This document shows, piece by piece, positions 40,201 to 48,347 of a DNA stretch of 64,000 nucleotides (the first letter of the stretch is position 1; the number at the start of each line of letters is the position of its first letter). The notes under the pieces are model-generated. The model had not been told where the DNA came from and did not search any database. It saw only the letters and a program-made list of their open reading frames with translations. The position numbers and the translations under genes were made by a program. The stretch is from Stagnihabitans tardus (GTDB lineage: Bacteria > Pseudomonadota > Alphaproteobacteria > Rhodobacterales > Rhodobacteraceae), in contig NZ_JAABNR010000001.1 in the NCBI RefSeq assembly GCF_009925085.1, positions 310,001 through 374,000 of the forward strand, in the 5' to 3' direction.

Positions 40201-41394
40201 CGAAGCCGCCGTGGCCAGGGTCGTCGTGTCCAGGATCAGGTTGCCCGTGGACAAGAGCGCCAGCACATCGCTGGTCGAAAGCAGGGTCGCATCCGAGAGG
40301 GAGGGCGAGGCATTGGCCTCGGCGATCTCGATGTTGCGCGGGTCGATCAGCACGGTCCCGCCCTGGGTGTCGATGGACCCGTCATAGGCGATATGCCCGC
40401 CCGACAGTTCGACGAAGCCCTCAGGCCCGGTCTGGATCATGCCGCTGAACGTGGTCTCGTCCTGGGCCTTGACGATCACCGTGCCGCCCGCGCCCGCCTG
40501 GAGGCTGGAGGCCAGGTCGATGTCGTCGCCGGTCAGGGTGATCTTGCCGCCCGAGGTATCCTGGGCGGTGACCTTCTTCTGGGCGACGACCTTGCCCCCG
40601 CCTGCGGTCAGGAAGACGCGGCCCTTGACCTTTTCGACCCCCGTGGCCGCGATCACCGCATCGGTATTGCCCGCCAGCGCATAGACATTGCCGCCCTTGG
40701 CGCGCAGTTCCGCCGCCGCCGAGGCGATGGCGCCGCGGTCGGTCACATCGCCCGCCCCCACAAGGACCGAGATCAAGCCCTCATCCACCGCCGCATCGCG
40801 CAAGAGAACCTGCCGCCCGGCCGCAAGCCCCACCGTGCCATTGGGCGCGGTCAGCGTGCCGTCATTGACCACATCCCCCGCGATCAGCACCACATCCCCG
40901 CCCGAAGACCCCACGCGGCCAAGGTTCATCACTACTCCGCCCGCGCCGTCAAAACTCAGGTCTCCGCCGTTCAGGAAATCCTCGTTCGTCACATCCAGGC
41001 TCGAGGCGACAAAGCGCCCGCCCGTATCCACCACGCCCGAGGCGCCCACCACCACGCCCGCAGGATTGACCAGGTAGACCGAGCCCGTGGCACTCAGCCC
41101 GCCGAGGATCGCCGAAGCCTCGCCCCCCGTCACCCGGTTCAGCGTCGCCCCCGACCCATTGGCGAAATGCACCCCGGCCCCCGACCCGATGCCAAAGGCG
41201 CCCCAGTCGATGATGCCGAACTGCGAGCCCTGGCCCACCTCCATCCGCCCCGGTGCGACCTGGACGGTGATATCCCCCGCCACGATGACCGGGTCGCGTG
41301 GCAGCTCTTGCGCCCGCGCGGGCCAGGCCGAGCCCAAGAGCAGCATCGCCATCACGGACAGGCGGAACCCCGGATAGACCCTTGCGCGCGCCAT
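37246..41394 (-). CDS. Two-partner secretion exoprotein (TpsA) with YDG-type repeats
   Basis: The 1,382-residue precursor has a signal peptide ending A-R-A-Q-E near residue 30. A haemagglutination-activity (TPS) domain follows at about 35-170, including S-V-Y-L-V-N-P-A-G-V-V-V-G near 110 and G-G-R-F-V-A-S-S-L-D. The middle is low-charge, Gly/Ser/Thr/Asp-rich beta-helix-like sequence. From about 860 there are MBG/YDG-like modules with K-G-Y-D-G, K-T-Y-D-G-T-T-D and K-P-Y-D-G-T-R-D. The last 150 residues form an Ala-rich, probably helical domain with a Cys pair (F-C-R-E-F and D-C-L). It is secreted through the TpsB encoded upstream in the same operon. An adhesin role is likely; the target is unknown. 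Confidence 0.85.
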   Translation of the reverse strand: MARARVYPGFRLSVMAMLLLGSAWPARAQELPRDPVIVAGDITVQVAPGRMEVGQGSQFGIIDWGAFGIGSGAGVHFANGSGATLNRVTGGEASAILGGLSATGSVYLVNPAGVVVGASGVVDTGGRFVASSLDVTNEDFLNGGDLSFDGAGGVVMNLGRVGSSGGDVVLIAGDVVNDGTLTAPNGTVGLAAGRQVLLRDAAVDEGLISVLVGAGDVTDRGAIASAAAELRAKGGNVYALAGNTDAVIAATGVEKVKGRVFLTAGGGKVVAQKKVTAQDTSGGKITLTGDDIDLASSLQAGAGGTVIVKAQDETTFSGMIQTGPEGFVELSGGHIAYDGSIDTQGGTVLIDPRNIEIAEANASPSLSDATLLSTSDVLALLSTGNLILDTTTLATAASGTIAVTASMTYSSANSLTLLAGGDVWILGNLQNGGTGDVTAVAGWDGATAFDAGAFDAADLTTTTLFGQSNGLTYNLNGGSFAASGTVHVGQGGFTSSTSFGSRDGATRVYGSDIDITGGTSAFSFSSNPYAQLGYHLTGGGDQGSVSGAITARATGSVWVQAGSGTNAYALIGHGGNELAGDVATPTANLSGAITVEAGEDLTMAGSSSNGTDSAYAMIGHGSQDFTFMLQGGRTGAITLDIGGELSIQDGGNFTNSAWIGHETGSGTVSGSVTVTAARMDEDAASAVSGQSSTDVGRWADLTHDGEVRLTLTDSDLLLTGDTSFIDTEGLSITSASDLILQTSGALTLDTGFFYGNDGTGGLVLAASSVDNQAGDGAFLDIGGGRYIFSTRPDQDAGLLGDVAFDGLVYGTTYDPTDPKGGQQALGNVIYYSVTPVATTSDAVMTYGDLTMPVTSTLVVEGVEVDAATFGLSIQPRTDSSLTFSNTGYINAGTYLQSLFTEVTATAATQVLGLDETFGDLTVNRALLTVSLADQSKGYDGVGLYDGVVSYTGFIDSREDASLITTGPSFTYLGGDGSGVNAGAYTVLASGAVISGGNYDFDYTDSATLVIDPKVLTVSFLGPFTKTYDGTTDVTLTEGDFVVAGLVGGQTITISQTQGSHNTASAGETTVTADLSDTALWSITGGSLLNYSIPTLVSGEGQIDRATLVVSIIGTPTKPYDGTRDAVLTPGDYFISGLVAGESITILQTAGTYLTAEPGSQSVVATLADADYQGDGETDLGNYTLDPAATGVGLIVAETPASPIEPTPVAFTAGTETEAEPEPPLLNGSIEVIQTETTGRILEEIQSGTNFCREFVDPQYAIDCLSDRLQSVADGLSATGEYSEVRAALEDAASDLHALAVQNASAALSRSVGRASDGSGQTTGRPLTAVDEALLAGANAQAAAIIANTQLVLLRSAANSDRRRVAFEQVGEVLGSTVVLLRS

Positions 41395-41406
41395 GTCGTC
41401 CCCCGT

Positions 41407-41868
41407 CTATTTCAATGACTTGACCGCATCGCCGAACCCTTTCAGCGACACGGGAACCTCGATGGTCTTGCCCGCCTCGGGGCCAAGCGCCACGAAACGG
41501 ACCACGACCTCTTCAAGCTTGGCCGTCATCTGCTTGACCGTGGCAGGCTCCAGCACCGCCTCGGCCAGGCAGCCCGCAGCCACGCAGGTCTTCCAGCGCA
41601 GCGCAGTCGGCGGATCAGTCCGAACCTCGGGCGCGGCGGTCAGATCGACGCCCAAGGGCAGTTGCAAACGCAGGCTCTGCCCCGACGCGAACGACATGGA
41701 CAACAGCGGGCGAAGCTGGCCGTCCTGGCCCTTGACGTTCAGCCTTGTCACGGCCTCACAGGCCGGCCCCTGGCAAACCACCGTCCAATTGTCATAGGTC
41801 GCCGTGGTCTGCTGCGGGGTCTCGGCCCAGGCGGGCGCGGCCAGAAGAAAGAGAGCCAGGGCCCGCAT
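41407..41868 (-). CDS. IalB-family periplasmic protein within the TPS operon
   Basis: The 153-residue protein has a signal peptide (M-R-A-L-A-L-F-L-L-A-A-P-A-W-A) and the short form of the invasion-associated locus B fold: Y-D-N-W-T-V-V-C near residue 25, a Cys pair at about 31 and 35, and W-K-T-C-V-A-A-G-C-L near 95, giving two likely disulfides. Its ATG overlaps the TpsB stop (TGATG), and it lies 12 bp before tpsA. IalB proteins are exported, but their molecular role is poorly known. The position suggests a chaperone or assembly helper for TpsA. Confidence 0.82.
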   Translation of the reverse strand: MRALALFLLAAPAWAETPQQTTATYDNWTVVCQGPACEAVTRLNVKGQDGQLRPLLSMSFASGQSLRLQLPLGVDLTAAPEVRTDPPTALRWKTCVAAGCLAEAVLEPATVKQMTAKLEEVVVRFVALGPEAGKTIEVPVSLKGFGDAVKSLK

Positions 41869-43592
41869 CAGAACCTCGCGATCAGGCGCAGCGCGACCGA
41901 GACATCGCCGGCCTCGACCGATCCGGCGTCGTTCAGGGCATTGGCCAGCGTGAGGGAAGCCTCCCAATCCTCGCCCACCGAAAGGGTCCCGCCAAGGCCG
42001 ATGCCCGCCAGATGCGCCGAAGCGGTCGTCGCCGTCGCCGCCGCAAAGCCCCAGTCGGCGAAGAGCTGCGGGCGCAACTGCCCGGTCTTGCCCCCGATGG
42101 GCACATCGATCGGCGTCAGGCGGTATTCGACCGAAGCACTGACGGCCGATTGGCTGGAGACCGCATTGGCGCCATAGCCCCGCACCGTGCTGTCGCCGCC
42201 AAGACCCAGCTGCTCCAGTGGATGCAGGTCGCCCGGCGCATATTGCCCCGCGAGCCGCAGTGCGACCTGCGCCCCGCCCTCCAGGCTGATCTCCTGGCCG
42301 ATGCGGAACTTGGCATAGCTGAAATCGCTGTCCGTGGCGCCCTCTTGCCGCCCGGTCACCAATGACAGGTCGAAGTCGCCATGGGTGGGCCGCCCGAAGA
42401 GCCGCCCGTTCAACGACGACCGCAGGCCCAGCGTCACCCGCGTCAGGCGGCTGGCCTCGGTCGCAAAGATCGCCCCGCCGAAATACTGGCGGCGGCTGTA
42501 GTCGTCCTGGCCGAGGCCCAGGTAAAGCTCGGGCACCAAGGCCCAGGTGCCGGATTTGCGCGGCAGGGGGAAGGAGAGCTCGAACGTCGCCCCATCCGTC
42601 GTGGTGCCGGTGGAAAACACCGCATCGGGCTCGGCAAAGCTGGAGACATGGGTCAAGCCCGCCGTGGCCTTGAAGCGAAAGCCGCTGTCCAGGGTCACCG
42701 GGACGAAATAGCTAAGCCCGTGGCTGACATAGCCCTTGGTGCCCTCGGTGTCCCAGAACCCGCCCGAACCGGGCGCCATGTTGATCTGGTAGGAGAGCTG
42801 CTGGTCCTTCCAGGGCAGGGCCGAGACGTTGAACCCGCCAAAGACCCGCACCGCGCCCGTGCCATCGGCCCCGGCATTCGAGGCGCCGACATAGGCCGAC
42901 CAGGGCCTTTTGGACTGGACTTGCAGGGTCAGCCGCGTGCCATCGGCGGTCTGGCCGGGCTCGAAGGCCACGGCGACCTTGCGGAAAGGGTTCAGGTTCA
43001 GCCAGGTCACATCGTCCATCAGCTTGGCCGTATCGACCTCTTCGCCCGGACGCAGACGGATCTGGCGCGCGACATGATCGCCGTCGGTCGCATCGCCAGC
43101 GAGGACCGGGGGCGCCTCGAGCCGGAAAGTGTTGACGTTGACCTGCAGGATGCCCGTGGTGATCTCTTGCGGCGGCACGGTGACCAGGACCAGCGAGCGG
43201 CCATTCTCGCGGTAATGCGCGGTGACGGCGGCTGTGATCTCGGAGATCAGCTTGTAGGACAGGGGCTGGCCCAGGAAGGGCGCCAGTTTCGGCGCAATGC
43301 CCTGCGCCGTGGCCCCGGCCTGGGAGATATCGACCCCCGGCCCGGTCTTGGCCCGGGCCGCGCCGTTTTCATGGGCATCGACCAGCATGACCCCGGAAAG
43401 CCCCACGCCGAAAGGCGTCGCATCGGTCGAGCCCTGCAAGAGCGCCCCGGCATCCAGCCGCGCGGTGCCAATGCCATGCAGGATCGGCGCGGGGTGTTTC
43501 TCGACCGCCTGGGCCAGGGCCAAGGGCGCCCAGAGGATCAGGGCACCGCTGGCCAAAAGCCGTTTGCGATAAAGGCGTGCTCGCGCGGTCAT
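41868..43592 (-). CDS. ShlB/FhaC/HecB-family two-partner secretion pore (TpsB)
   Basis: The 574-residue precursor has a signal peptide ending A-L-A-Q near residue 28. A POTRA region follows at about 70-240, with R-L-R-P-G-E-E-V-D-T-A-K-L and W-L-N-L-N-P-F-R-K-V typical of ShlB-type proteins. The 16-stranded barrel begins at about 255 and includes G-G-D-S-T-V-R-G-Y near residue 460, the conserved VRGY motif of the barrel-inserted loop. The C-terminus is R-L-I-A-R-F, ending in the aromatic residue usual for outer-membrane barrels. The start at 43592 has GGAGAG upstream. It is the first gene of tpsB-ialB-tpsA. Confidence 0.9.
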   Translation of the reverse strand: MTARARLYRKRLLASGALILWAPLALAQAVEKHPAPILHGIGTARLDAGALLQGSTDATPFGVGLSGVMLVDAHENGAARAKTGPGVDISQAGATAQGIAPKLAPFLGQPLSYKLISEITAAVTAHYRENGRSLVLVTVPPQEITTGILQVNVNTFRLEAPPVLAGDATDGDHVARQIRLRPGEEVDTAKLMDDVTWLNLNPFRKVAVAFEPGQTADGTRLTLQVQSKRPWSAYVGASNAGADGTGAVRVFGGFNVSALPWKDQQLSYQINMAPGSGGFWDTEGTKGYVSHGLSYFVPVTLDSGFRFKATAGLTHVSSFAEPDAVFSTGTTTDGATFELSFPLPRKSGTWALVPELYLGLGQDDYSRRQYFGGAIFATEASRLTRVTLGLRSSLNGRLFGRPTHGDFDLSLVTGRQEGATDSDFSYAKFRIGQEISLEGGAQVALRLAGQYAPGDLHPLEQLGLGGDSTVRGYGANAVSSQSAVSASVEYRLTPIDVPIGGKTGQLRPQLFADWGFAAATATTASAHLAGIGLGGTLSVGEDWEASLTLANALNDAGSVEAGDVSVALRLIARF

Positions 43593-43712
43593 CTGAACTC
43601 TCCAACCGGTCACATCACGGGCGGGCCCGCGCCTGACATGATTAACGAGGGAAAGGGCCTGCGACAACCAAAGCCTTGCGCGGCGCCGAAGAAAAACCCT
43701 TGGCCGCAAAGG

Positions 43713-43744
43713 AAAAGGCCCGCCCCCGGGCTGGGAGCGGGCCT
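43713..43744 (-). terminator. Terminator of the glutaryl-CoA dehydrogenase gene
   Basis: On the minus strand a stem AGGCCCGC / GCGGGCCT (43737-43744, 43716-43723) is followed by TTTTCC, 23 bp past the gene's stop codon. Confidence 0.8.
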
Positions 43745-43766
43745 ATTGTTTCGGGGGCGGCGTCAA

Positions 43767-44984
43767 TCAGAAGAAAGCCTGCACACCGGTGATGGCGCGG
43801 CCCAGGATCAGGGCATGGACGTCATGGGTGCCCTCATAGGTGTTGACCGTCTCGAGGTTCACCATGTGGCGCATGATCTGGAAGTCTTCCTGGATGCCGT
43901 TGCCGCCATGCATGTCACGCGAGAGCCGCGCGGCATCCAGCGCCTTGCCGCAGTTGTTGCGCTTGATGATCGAGATCATCTCGGGCGCGGCTTGCGCCTG
44001 GTCCATCAGGCGGCCCACCTGCAGGGCGGCCTGGAGGCCAAGCGAGATTTCGGTCATCATATTGGCAAGCTTCAGCTGGTAAAGCTGCATCCCCGCCAGG
44101 GGCTTGCCGAATTGCTTGCGGTCCAGCCCATAGTTGCGCGCGGCATGCAGGCAGAACTCCGCCGCGCCCATGACGCCCCAGGCGATGCCATAGCGCGCCC
44201 GGTTGAGACAGCCAAACGGCCCTTTCAGCCCCTCGACATGGGGCAAAAGCGCGTCTTCGCCGACTTCCACATTGTCCATGACGATCTCGCCGGTGATCGA
44301 GGCGCGCAAGGACAGCTTGCCGCCCACTTTCGGCGCCGACAGGCCCTTCATCCCCTTCTCCAGGACAAAGCCCTTGATCTTGCCGCCATGGGCTTCCGAC
44401 TTGGCCCAGACGACGAAGACATCGGCGATCGGCGCGTTGGAGATCCACATCTTGGCGCCGTTCAGGACATAGCCATTGGCGGTCTTCTTGGCCGTGGTCT
44501 TCATGCCGGCGGGGTCCGATCCGGCATCCGGTTCCGTCAGGCCAAAGCAGCCGATCCACTCGCCCGACGAGAGCTTGGGCAGGTATTTGCGGCGCTGTTC
44601 CTCGGTGCCATAGGCATAGATCGGATACATGACGAGCGAGGACTGCACCGACATCATGGAGCGATAGCCCGAATCGACCCGCTCGACCTCGCGGGCGATC
44701 AGGCCGTAAGCCACGTAAGAGGCGCCGAGCCCGCCGTATTCCTCGGGGATCGTGGCGCCCAGGAGGCCCATCTCGCCCATCTCGCGGAAGATTTCCGGGT
44801 CGGTCGTCTCATTGGCATAGGCCTTGATGACGCGGGGTTGCAGCTTGTCCTGGGCATAGGCGCGGGCGGCCTCGCCCAGCATGCGCTCTTCCTCGGTCAG
44901 CTGGTCGGCCAGGCGGAAGGGATCGGTCCAGTCGAACTTGCCCAGATCGGGGGCGTCTTTGGCTTTCAGGGTCGGACGGGTCAT
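43767..44984 (-). CDS. gcdH: Glutaryl-CoA dehydrogenase
   Basis: The 405-residue protein is an acyl-CoA dehydrogenase. The FAD region [13 protein letters not shown] and W-I-S-N-A-P lies at about 145-195, and the catalytic Glu is in [20 protein letters not shown] near residue 380. This C-terminal motif with R-A-I-T-G is characteristic of GcdH, which oxidises and decarboxylates glutaryl-CoA to crotonyl-CoA in lysine and tryptophan breakdown. It is monocistronic, ends in its own terminator, and diverges from a LysR gene with which it is often paired. Confidence 0.92.
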   Translation of the reverse strand: MTRPTLKAKDAPDLGKFDWTDPFRLADQLTEEERMLGEAARAYAQDKLQPRVIKAYANETTDPEIFREMGEMGLLGATIPEEYGGLGASYVAYGLIAREVERVDSGYRSMMSVQSSLVMYPIYAYGTEEQRRKYLPKLSSGEWIGCFGLTEPDAGSDPAGMKTTAKKTANGYVLNGAKMWISNAPIADVFVVWAKSEAHGGKIKGFVLEKGMKGLSAPKVGGKLSLRASITGEIVMDNVEVGEDALLPHVEGLKGPFGCLNRARYGIAWGVMGAAEFCLHAARNYGLDRKQFGKPLAGMQLYQLKLANMMTEISLGLQAALQVGRLMDQAQAAPEMISIIKRNNCGKALDAARLSRDMHGGNGIQEDFQIMRHMVNLETVNTYEGTHDVHALILGRAITGVQAFF

Positions 44985-44993
44985 GGCTGCACC

Positions 44994-45020
44994 TCATGGA
45001 TTTTCCTGACTTTGCCATGA
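44994..45020. promoter_or_regulatory. Candidate LysR operator between gcdH and lysR
   Basis: An inverted repeat TCATGG (44994-44999) and CCATGA (45015-45020) with a 15-bp spacer, in the 87-bp divergent spacer. Size and position fit a LysR-type recognition site, but part of the left arm is close to the gcdH start codon, so chance is possible. Confidence 0.4.
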
Positions 45021-45071
45021 AAGCCTGCTAGCTTCCAACGAAACCTTCTCCATCTCCCATGAGGAAAACTC

Positions 45072-45941
45072 ATGCTTCCCCGCCGCTATCTGCCCTCCCT
45101 GCCCTCACTTCTGGCGCTGGAGGCGCTGGACCGCCTCGGCACGGCCTCGGCCGCCGGGGCGGAGCTGAACCTGACGCAATCGGCGGTGTCGCATCAGTTG
45201 ACCACGCTGGAGGCGCAATTGGGGGTGCCCCTCCTGATCCGCGAAAAAGGCCGCCTGAGCCTGACGCCTGCCGCGCAGGATTTCGTGGCCGAGGCCCGGG
45301 CGGCCCTGGCCCGGATCGCCCAGGCCTCGCTGACCTTGCGGGCCAATCCGGGCGGTGGGACGCTGTCCCTTGCCATCCTGCCCGCCTTCGGCATGCGCTG
45401 GCTGGCGCCGAGGCTCGCGGGCTTCGCCAAGGCCCACCCGGAGGTGACGGTGAACTTGAGCACCCGGCTGAAGCCCTTCGACTTCACTGACGCGCCCTTC
45501 GATGCCGCGATCCACTACGGCCGCGAGGATTGGCCGGGTGCGGCCTATCTGAAGCTGATGGAGGAAAAGATCCTCGCCGTCGCGGCGCCGAGCTATCGGA
45601 CTGAGACCCCGGACCAGGTCCTGACCCTGCCGCTCTTGCAGCTGGAAAGCCGGTCAGGTGATTGGCACCGCTGGTTCGCCCATCACGGGATGCCGGGCCA
45701 GCGCCCCCCCGCCATGCTCTTCGACCAATTCGCCACGATGCAGCAGGCCGCGATCCATGGCATGGGGGCAGCGCTTCTGCCCCTGTTCCTGATCGAGGAG
45801 GACCTGGCCTCGGGACGCCTGAGGCCGCTTTTCGGCCCCGCCATCCCGGCGGCAGGCAGCTATTACCTCGTCTGGCCGAAAGACCGCCCGCCCCGCGCGC
45901 CGCTATCCTCTTTCACCGCCTGGCTTGGTGACGCACGCTGA
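45072..45941 (+). CDS. LysR-family transcriptional regulator (GcvA-like)
   Basis: The 289-residue protein has an N-terminal winged HTH (A-S-A-A-G-A-E-L-N-L-T-Q-S-A-V-S-H-Q-L-T-T-L-E near residue 25) and a C-terminal effector domain of the GcvA/AmpR type (F-A-K-A-H-P-E-V-T-V-N-L-S-T-R near 120). It begins at the ATG at 45072 after GAGGAAA. The gene is divergent from gcdH by 87 bp, a common pairing in which the regulator activates gcdH in response to glutarate or a related compound. Confidence 0.88.
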   Translation: MLPRRYLPSLPSLLALEALDRLGTASAAGAELNLTQSAVSHQLTTLEAQLGVPLLIREKGRLSLTPAAQDFVAEARAALARIAQASLTLRANPGGGTLSLAILPAFGMRWLAPRLAGFAKAHPEVTVNLSTRLKPFDFTDAPFDAAIHYGREDWPGAAYLKLMEEKILAVAAPSYRTETPDQVLTLPLLQLESRSGDWHRWFAHHGMPGQRPPAMLFDQFATMQQAAIHGMGAALLPLFLIEEDLASGRLRPLFGPAIPAAGSYYLVWPKDRPPRAPLSSFTAWLGDAR

Positions 45942-45952
45942 TCCAAAGGAGC

Positions 45953-46030
45953 GGCTGACGCCGCAAGCCTTTGCCTCGCCTGCGGGCATGCGCCCTCCGG
46001 CTCAAAGCGCCTCCGGCGGGGATATTTCGG
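45953..46030 (-). repeat. Composite intergenic element, diverged copy
   Basis: Read on the minus strand this shares AAATATCCCCGCCGGAGGC exactly with the copy at 47841-47863. It then has GAGCCGG, a GC-rich stretch, GGCGAGGCAAAGGCTTGCG. The 262-bp spacer between the LysR and oxidase genes also holds a plus-strand CAAATATCCC-type motif at 46080-46102, facing this one. Confidence 0.6.
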
Positions 46031-46203
46031 AAAAGATGAAATACAGGGCAGGCAGCGCGCGCGGGGTTTCCTTCTTTTCATTCATCTTTTCATAAATATC
46101 CCGGGGGGAGCGAAGCGGGGGGCAGCGCCCCCCTCCCCGCTTGCCTTTGATCAAATCCCGCCCCAAGCTGGCGCAGAGCCTTCTGGCCCAAAGAGGTGCA
46201 GAC

Positions 46204-47580
46204 ATGAAAATCGGAGACGTTTCCTTCTGGTATGCCGATATCGGCCTGCCCGAAACCCGCAGGCCCGCCCTGCCCGGCGATATCTCGGCCGATGTGGCGA
46301 TCATAGGGGCGGGCTTCACCGGGCTTTGGGCGGCCTGGTATTTGATGCGCGAGGCGCCGGGGCTGAAGGTCGTGGTGCTGGAGCGGGAATTCGCGGGCTT
46401 TGGCGCCTCGGGGCGCAATGGCGGCTGGTGCATGGGGACGCTGGCCTGGGACCATGACCGCTATGCCGCGACCCATGGGCAGGACGGGGTGCTGGACATG
46501 GCCCGGCACCTGGAGGGCACGGTGGACGAGATCATCGGCACCTGTGCGGATCAAAACATCGATGCCGATATCCTGCGCACCGAGATCCTGATGTTCGCCC
46601 AGAACAAGGCCCAGATGGCGCGGTTGAAGGAGAGCGTCGCACATCAGGCGAAATGGGGCCAGGCGTATCGGACGCGGGAATTGACGGCGGAACAGGTGGC
46701 GCAGCGGATCTCGATCCCCGGGGCCTTGGGCGGCATGGCGATTTCAGGCGTGGCCAGGGTGCAGCCAGCGAAACTGGTGCGGGGCCTGGCCGAAGCCGTC
46801 GAACGCGCGGGCGCGGTGATCTATGAGGACACCGCCGTGACCTCCTATGCCAAGGGCGAGGTGGTGACGGAAAAGGGCCGCGTCACGGCGCCGATCATCC
46901 TGCGCTGCACGGAAGGCTTCACCCCCGGCTTCCCGGGCTATGAGCGCGACTGGATCCCGCTGAACTCCGCCCAAATCGCCACGCCCGTCCTGCCGCCCGA
47001 GGTCTGGGCCAAGATCGGCTGGGACAATGCTGAGCTCGTCGAAGACGCCGCCAATGCCTATTGCTATTGCCAGAAGACCCGTGAGGGGCGCATCACCGTG
47101 GGCGCGCGCGGGGTGCCCTACAAGTTCGGCTCCAAGATGGACAGGAACGGCGAGCCCGATGCCGAGACGATCCGCCGCCTGACCGAGGTCCTGCACCGCC
47201 ACTTCCCGGAGGCGGCCCCCTACGGCGTCGAGCACGCCTGGTGCGGCGTCATCGGCGTGCCGCGCGACTGGTGCGCGACGGTGGGGCTCGACCGCGACAC
47301 GGGGCTCGGCTGGGCGGGAGGCTATGTCGGCGTTGGGGTCTCGACCGCCAACCTCGCGGGCCGGACCCTGGCCGACCTGGCGCTCGGCCGCGACACCGAG
47401 ATCACGCGGCTGCCTTGGGTCAACCGCCGCGTCCGCAAATGGGAACGCGAGCCCTTCCGCTGGCTGGGCATCCACCTGATGTACAACCTTTTGCGCATCG
47501 CCGACCGCCGCGAGGATCGCCTGGGCATCCCGCCCTCGCGCTTTGCGGCCTTTGGCAATTGGCTGACAGGGCGGCATTGA
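46204..47580 (+). CDS. FAD-dependent oxidoreductase of the DadA/DAO family
   Basis: The 458-residue protein has the FAD Rossmann motif V-A-I-I-G-A-G-F-T-G-L-W-A-A-W-Y-L at about 30-46 and F-A-G-F-G-A-S-G-R-N-G-G-W near 65, typical of the DAO family (PuuB/OrdL-like). A C-terminal G-Y-V-G-V-G-V-S-T-A-N-L-A-G binds the flavin. It would oxidise an amine or N-substituted amino acid. The start at 46204 has AGAGGTG upstream. Neither neighbour suggests a substrate. Confidence 0.83.
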   Translation: MKIGDVSFWYADIGLPETRRPALPGDISADVAIIGAGFTGLWAAWYLMREAPGLKVVVLEREFAGFGASGRNGGWCMGTLAWDHDRYAATHGQDGVLDMARHLEGTVDEIIGTCADQNIDADILRTEILMFAQNKAQMARLKESVAHQAKWGQAYRTRELTAEQVAQRISIPGALGGMAISGVARVQPAKLVRGLAEAVERAGAVIYEDTAVTSYAKGEVVTEKGRVTAPIILRCTEGFTPGFPGYERDWIPLNSAQIATPVLPPEVWAKIGWDNAELVEDAANAYCYCQKTREGRITVGARGVPYKFGSKMDRNGEPDAETIRRLTEVLHRHFPEAAPYGVEHAWCGVIGVPRDWCATVGLDRDTGLGWAGGYVGVGVSTANLAGRTLADLALGRDTEITRLPWVNRRVRKWEREPFRWLGIHLMYNLLRIADRREDRLGIPPSRFAAFGNWLTGRH

Positions 47581-47950
47581 CGGAAAGCCCGGGGTTTCTG
47601 TCTGCCTCCCCGGACCCCACCGAGGATATTTGGGCCAATGTGAAAGGGAAAAGGGCGCGGGCGGAGAGGGAGCGGCCTCTTCCAGCGGGTGTGAGGCTGG
47701 CAAGCGCGAGACCTGAGGCTAGGGTTGTCCATCGCAGGCCTTGCCCAGAGGACATGACGCAGACCTTGGAACCGCAGCCTTGCATTGCACAGGGGCTCAG
47801 ATAGGCCCCGGCAAGACGCCCCCCTTCCCTTTCACACTGGCCCAAATATCCCCGCCGGAGGCTGCGCCTGCAAGGCGCCCAAGCCGGTTGGCGCGTCAGC
47901 GCCAGAGGCGAGATGAAAGACTTGCGCCGCAGGCGCTCAATTTGGAACGC
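47581..47950. repeat. Gene-free convergent spacer with paired intergenic elements
   Basis: This 370-bp gap lies between two convergent genes and I see no gene in it. It carries an inverted pair of the dispersed motif: minus-strand CAAATATCC at 47623-47649 and plus-strand CTTTCACACTGGCCCAAATATCCCC at 47829-47853. The latter starts a composite element (to about 47940) with CCGGTTGGCGC, a hairpin, GAGGCGAGATGAAAGACTTGCGC and GCGCTC. Confidence 0.7.
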
Positions 47951-48307
47951 TCAGTCGACGGGCAGAAGGCAGGCCAGAATGCGGCGGCCTTCGGACAGAA
48001 GCACGTTATAGGTCCGGGCGGCGGCGGGGGAGGACATGACCTCGAGCCCGAGGCCCGCCTCTTCGAGGGCGGCGCGGAAGGCGGCCGGGGGATGGGCGAT
48101 GTCGCGGCCCATGCCCAAAAGCACGACGTCGACCTTGTCGCGCAGCGCCAGCACCGCATCGGGGTCCGAAAGGCCGCCCCAGGGGCCGGCCTCCCAGGGC
48201 GTCACCAGAAGCGCGCCGCGCAGCACATGGCCGCCGACGCGGAAGAAGCCCGGCCCATAGCCCTCGATCGCCTGGGCGGTGCCGTAAGTGATCTCGTTCA
48301 GCTCCAT
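47951..48307 (-). CDS. Mth938-like domain protein
   Basis: The 118-residue protein matches the Mth938/DUF498 fold: I-E-G-Y-G-P-G-F-F-R-V-G-G near residue 15, V-D-V-V-L-L-G-M-G near 60, and a helical C-terminal half with S-P-A-A-A-R-T-Y-N-V-L-L-S-E-G-R-R. Human NDUFAF3 has the same fold, and alphaproteobacterial members commonly follow secDF, as here. The molecular role in bacteria is not established. The ATG at 48307 lies just downstream of an 18-bp palindrome copy. Confidence 0.85.
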   Translation of the reverse strand: MELNEITYGTAQAIEGYGPGFFRVGGHVLRGALLVTPWEAGPWGGLSDPDAVLALRDKVDVVLLGMGRDIAHPPAAFRAALEEAGLGLEVMSSPAAARTYNVLLSEGRRILACLLPVD

Positions 48308-48318
48308 CGCATTCTCCT

Positions 48319-48342
48319 GCGTAGCCCGGGGTATACCCCGGG
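48319..48342 (+). repeat. Dispersed 18-bp palindrome, copy 2
   Basis: CCCGGGGTATACCCCGGG at 48325-48342 with a GCGTAG flank, in the 40-bp spacer between secF and the Mth938-like gene. It is identical to the copies at 15469-15486 and 56524-56541. Confidence 0.78.
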
Positions 48343-48347
48343 GTCCT

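Noticed and set aside
47581-47950. Possible small genes in the convergent spacer
   Set aside because: Short open frames lack ribosome sites and overlap the dispersed repeat elements.
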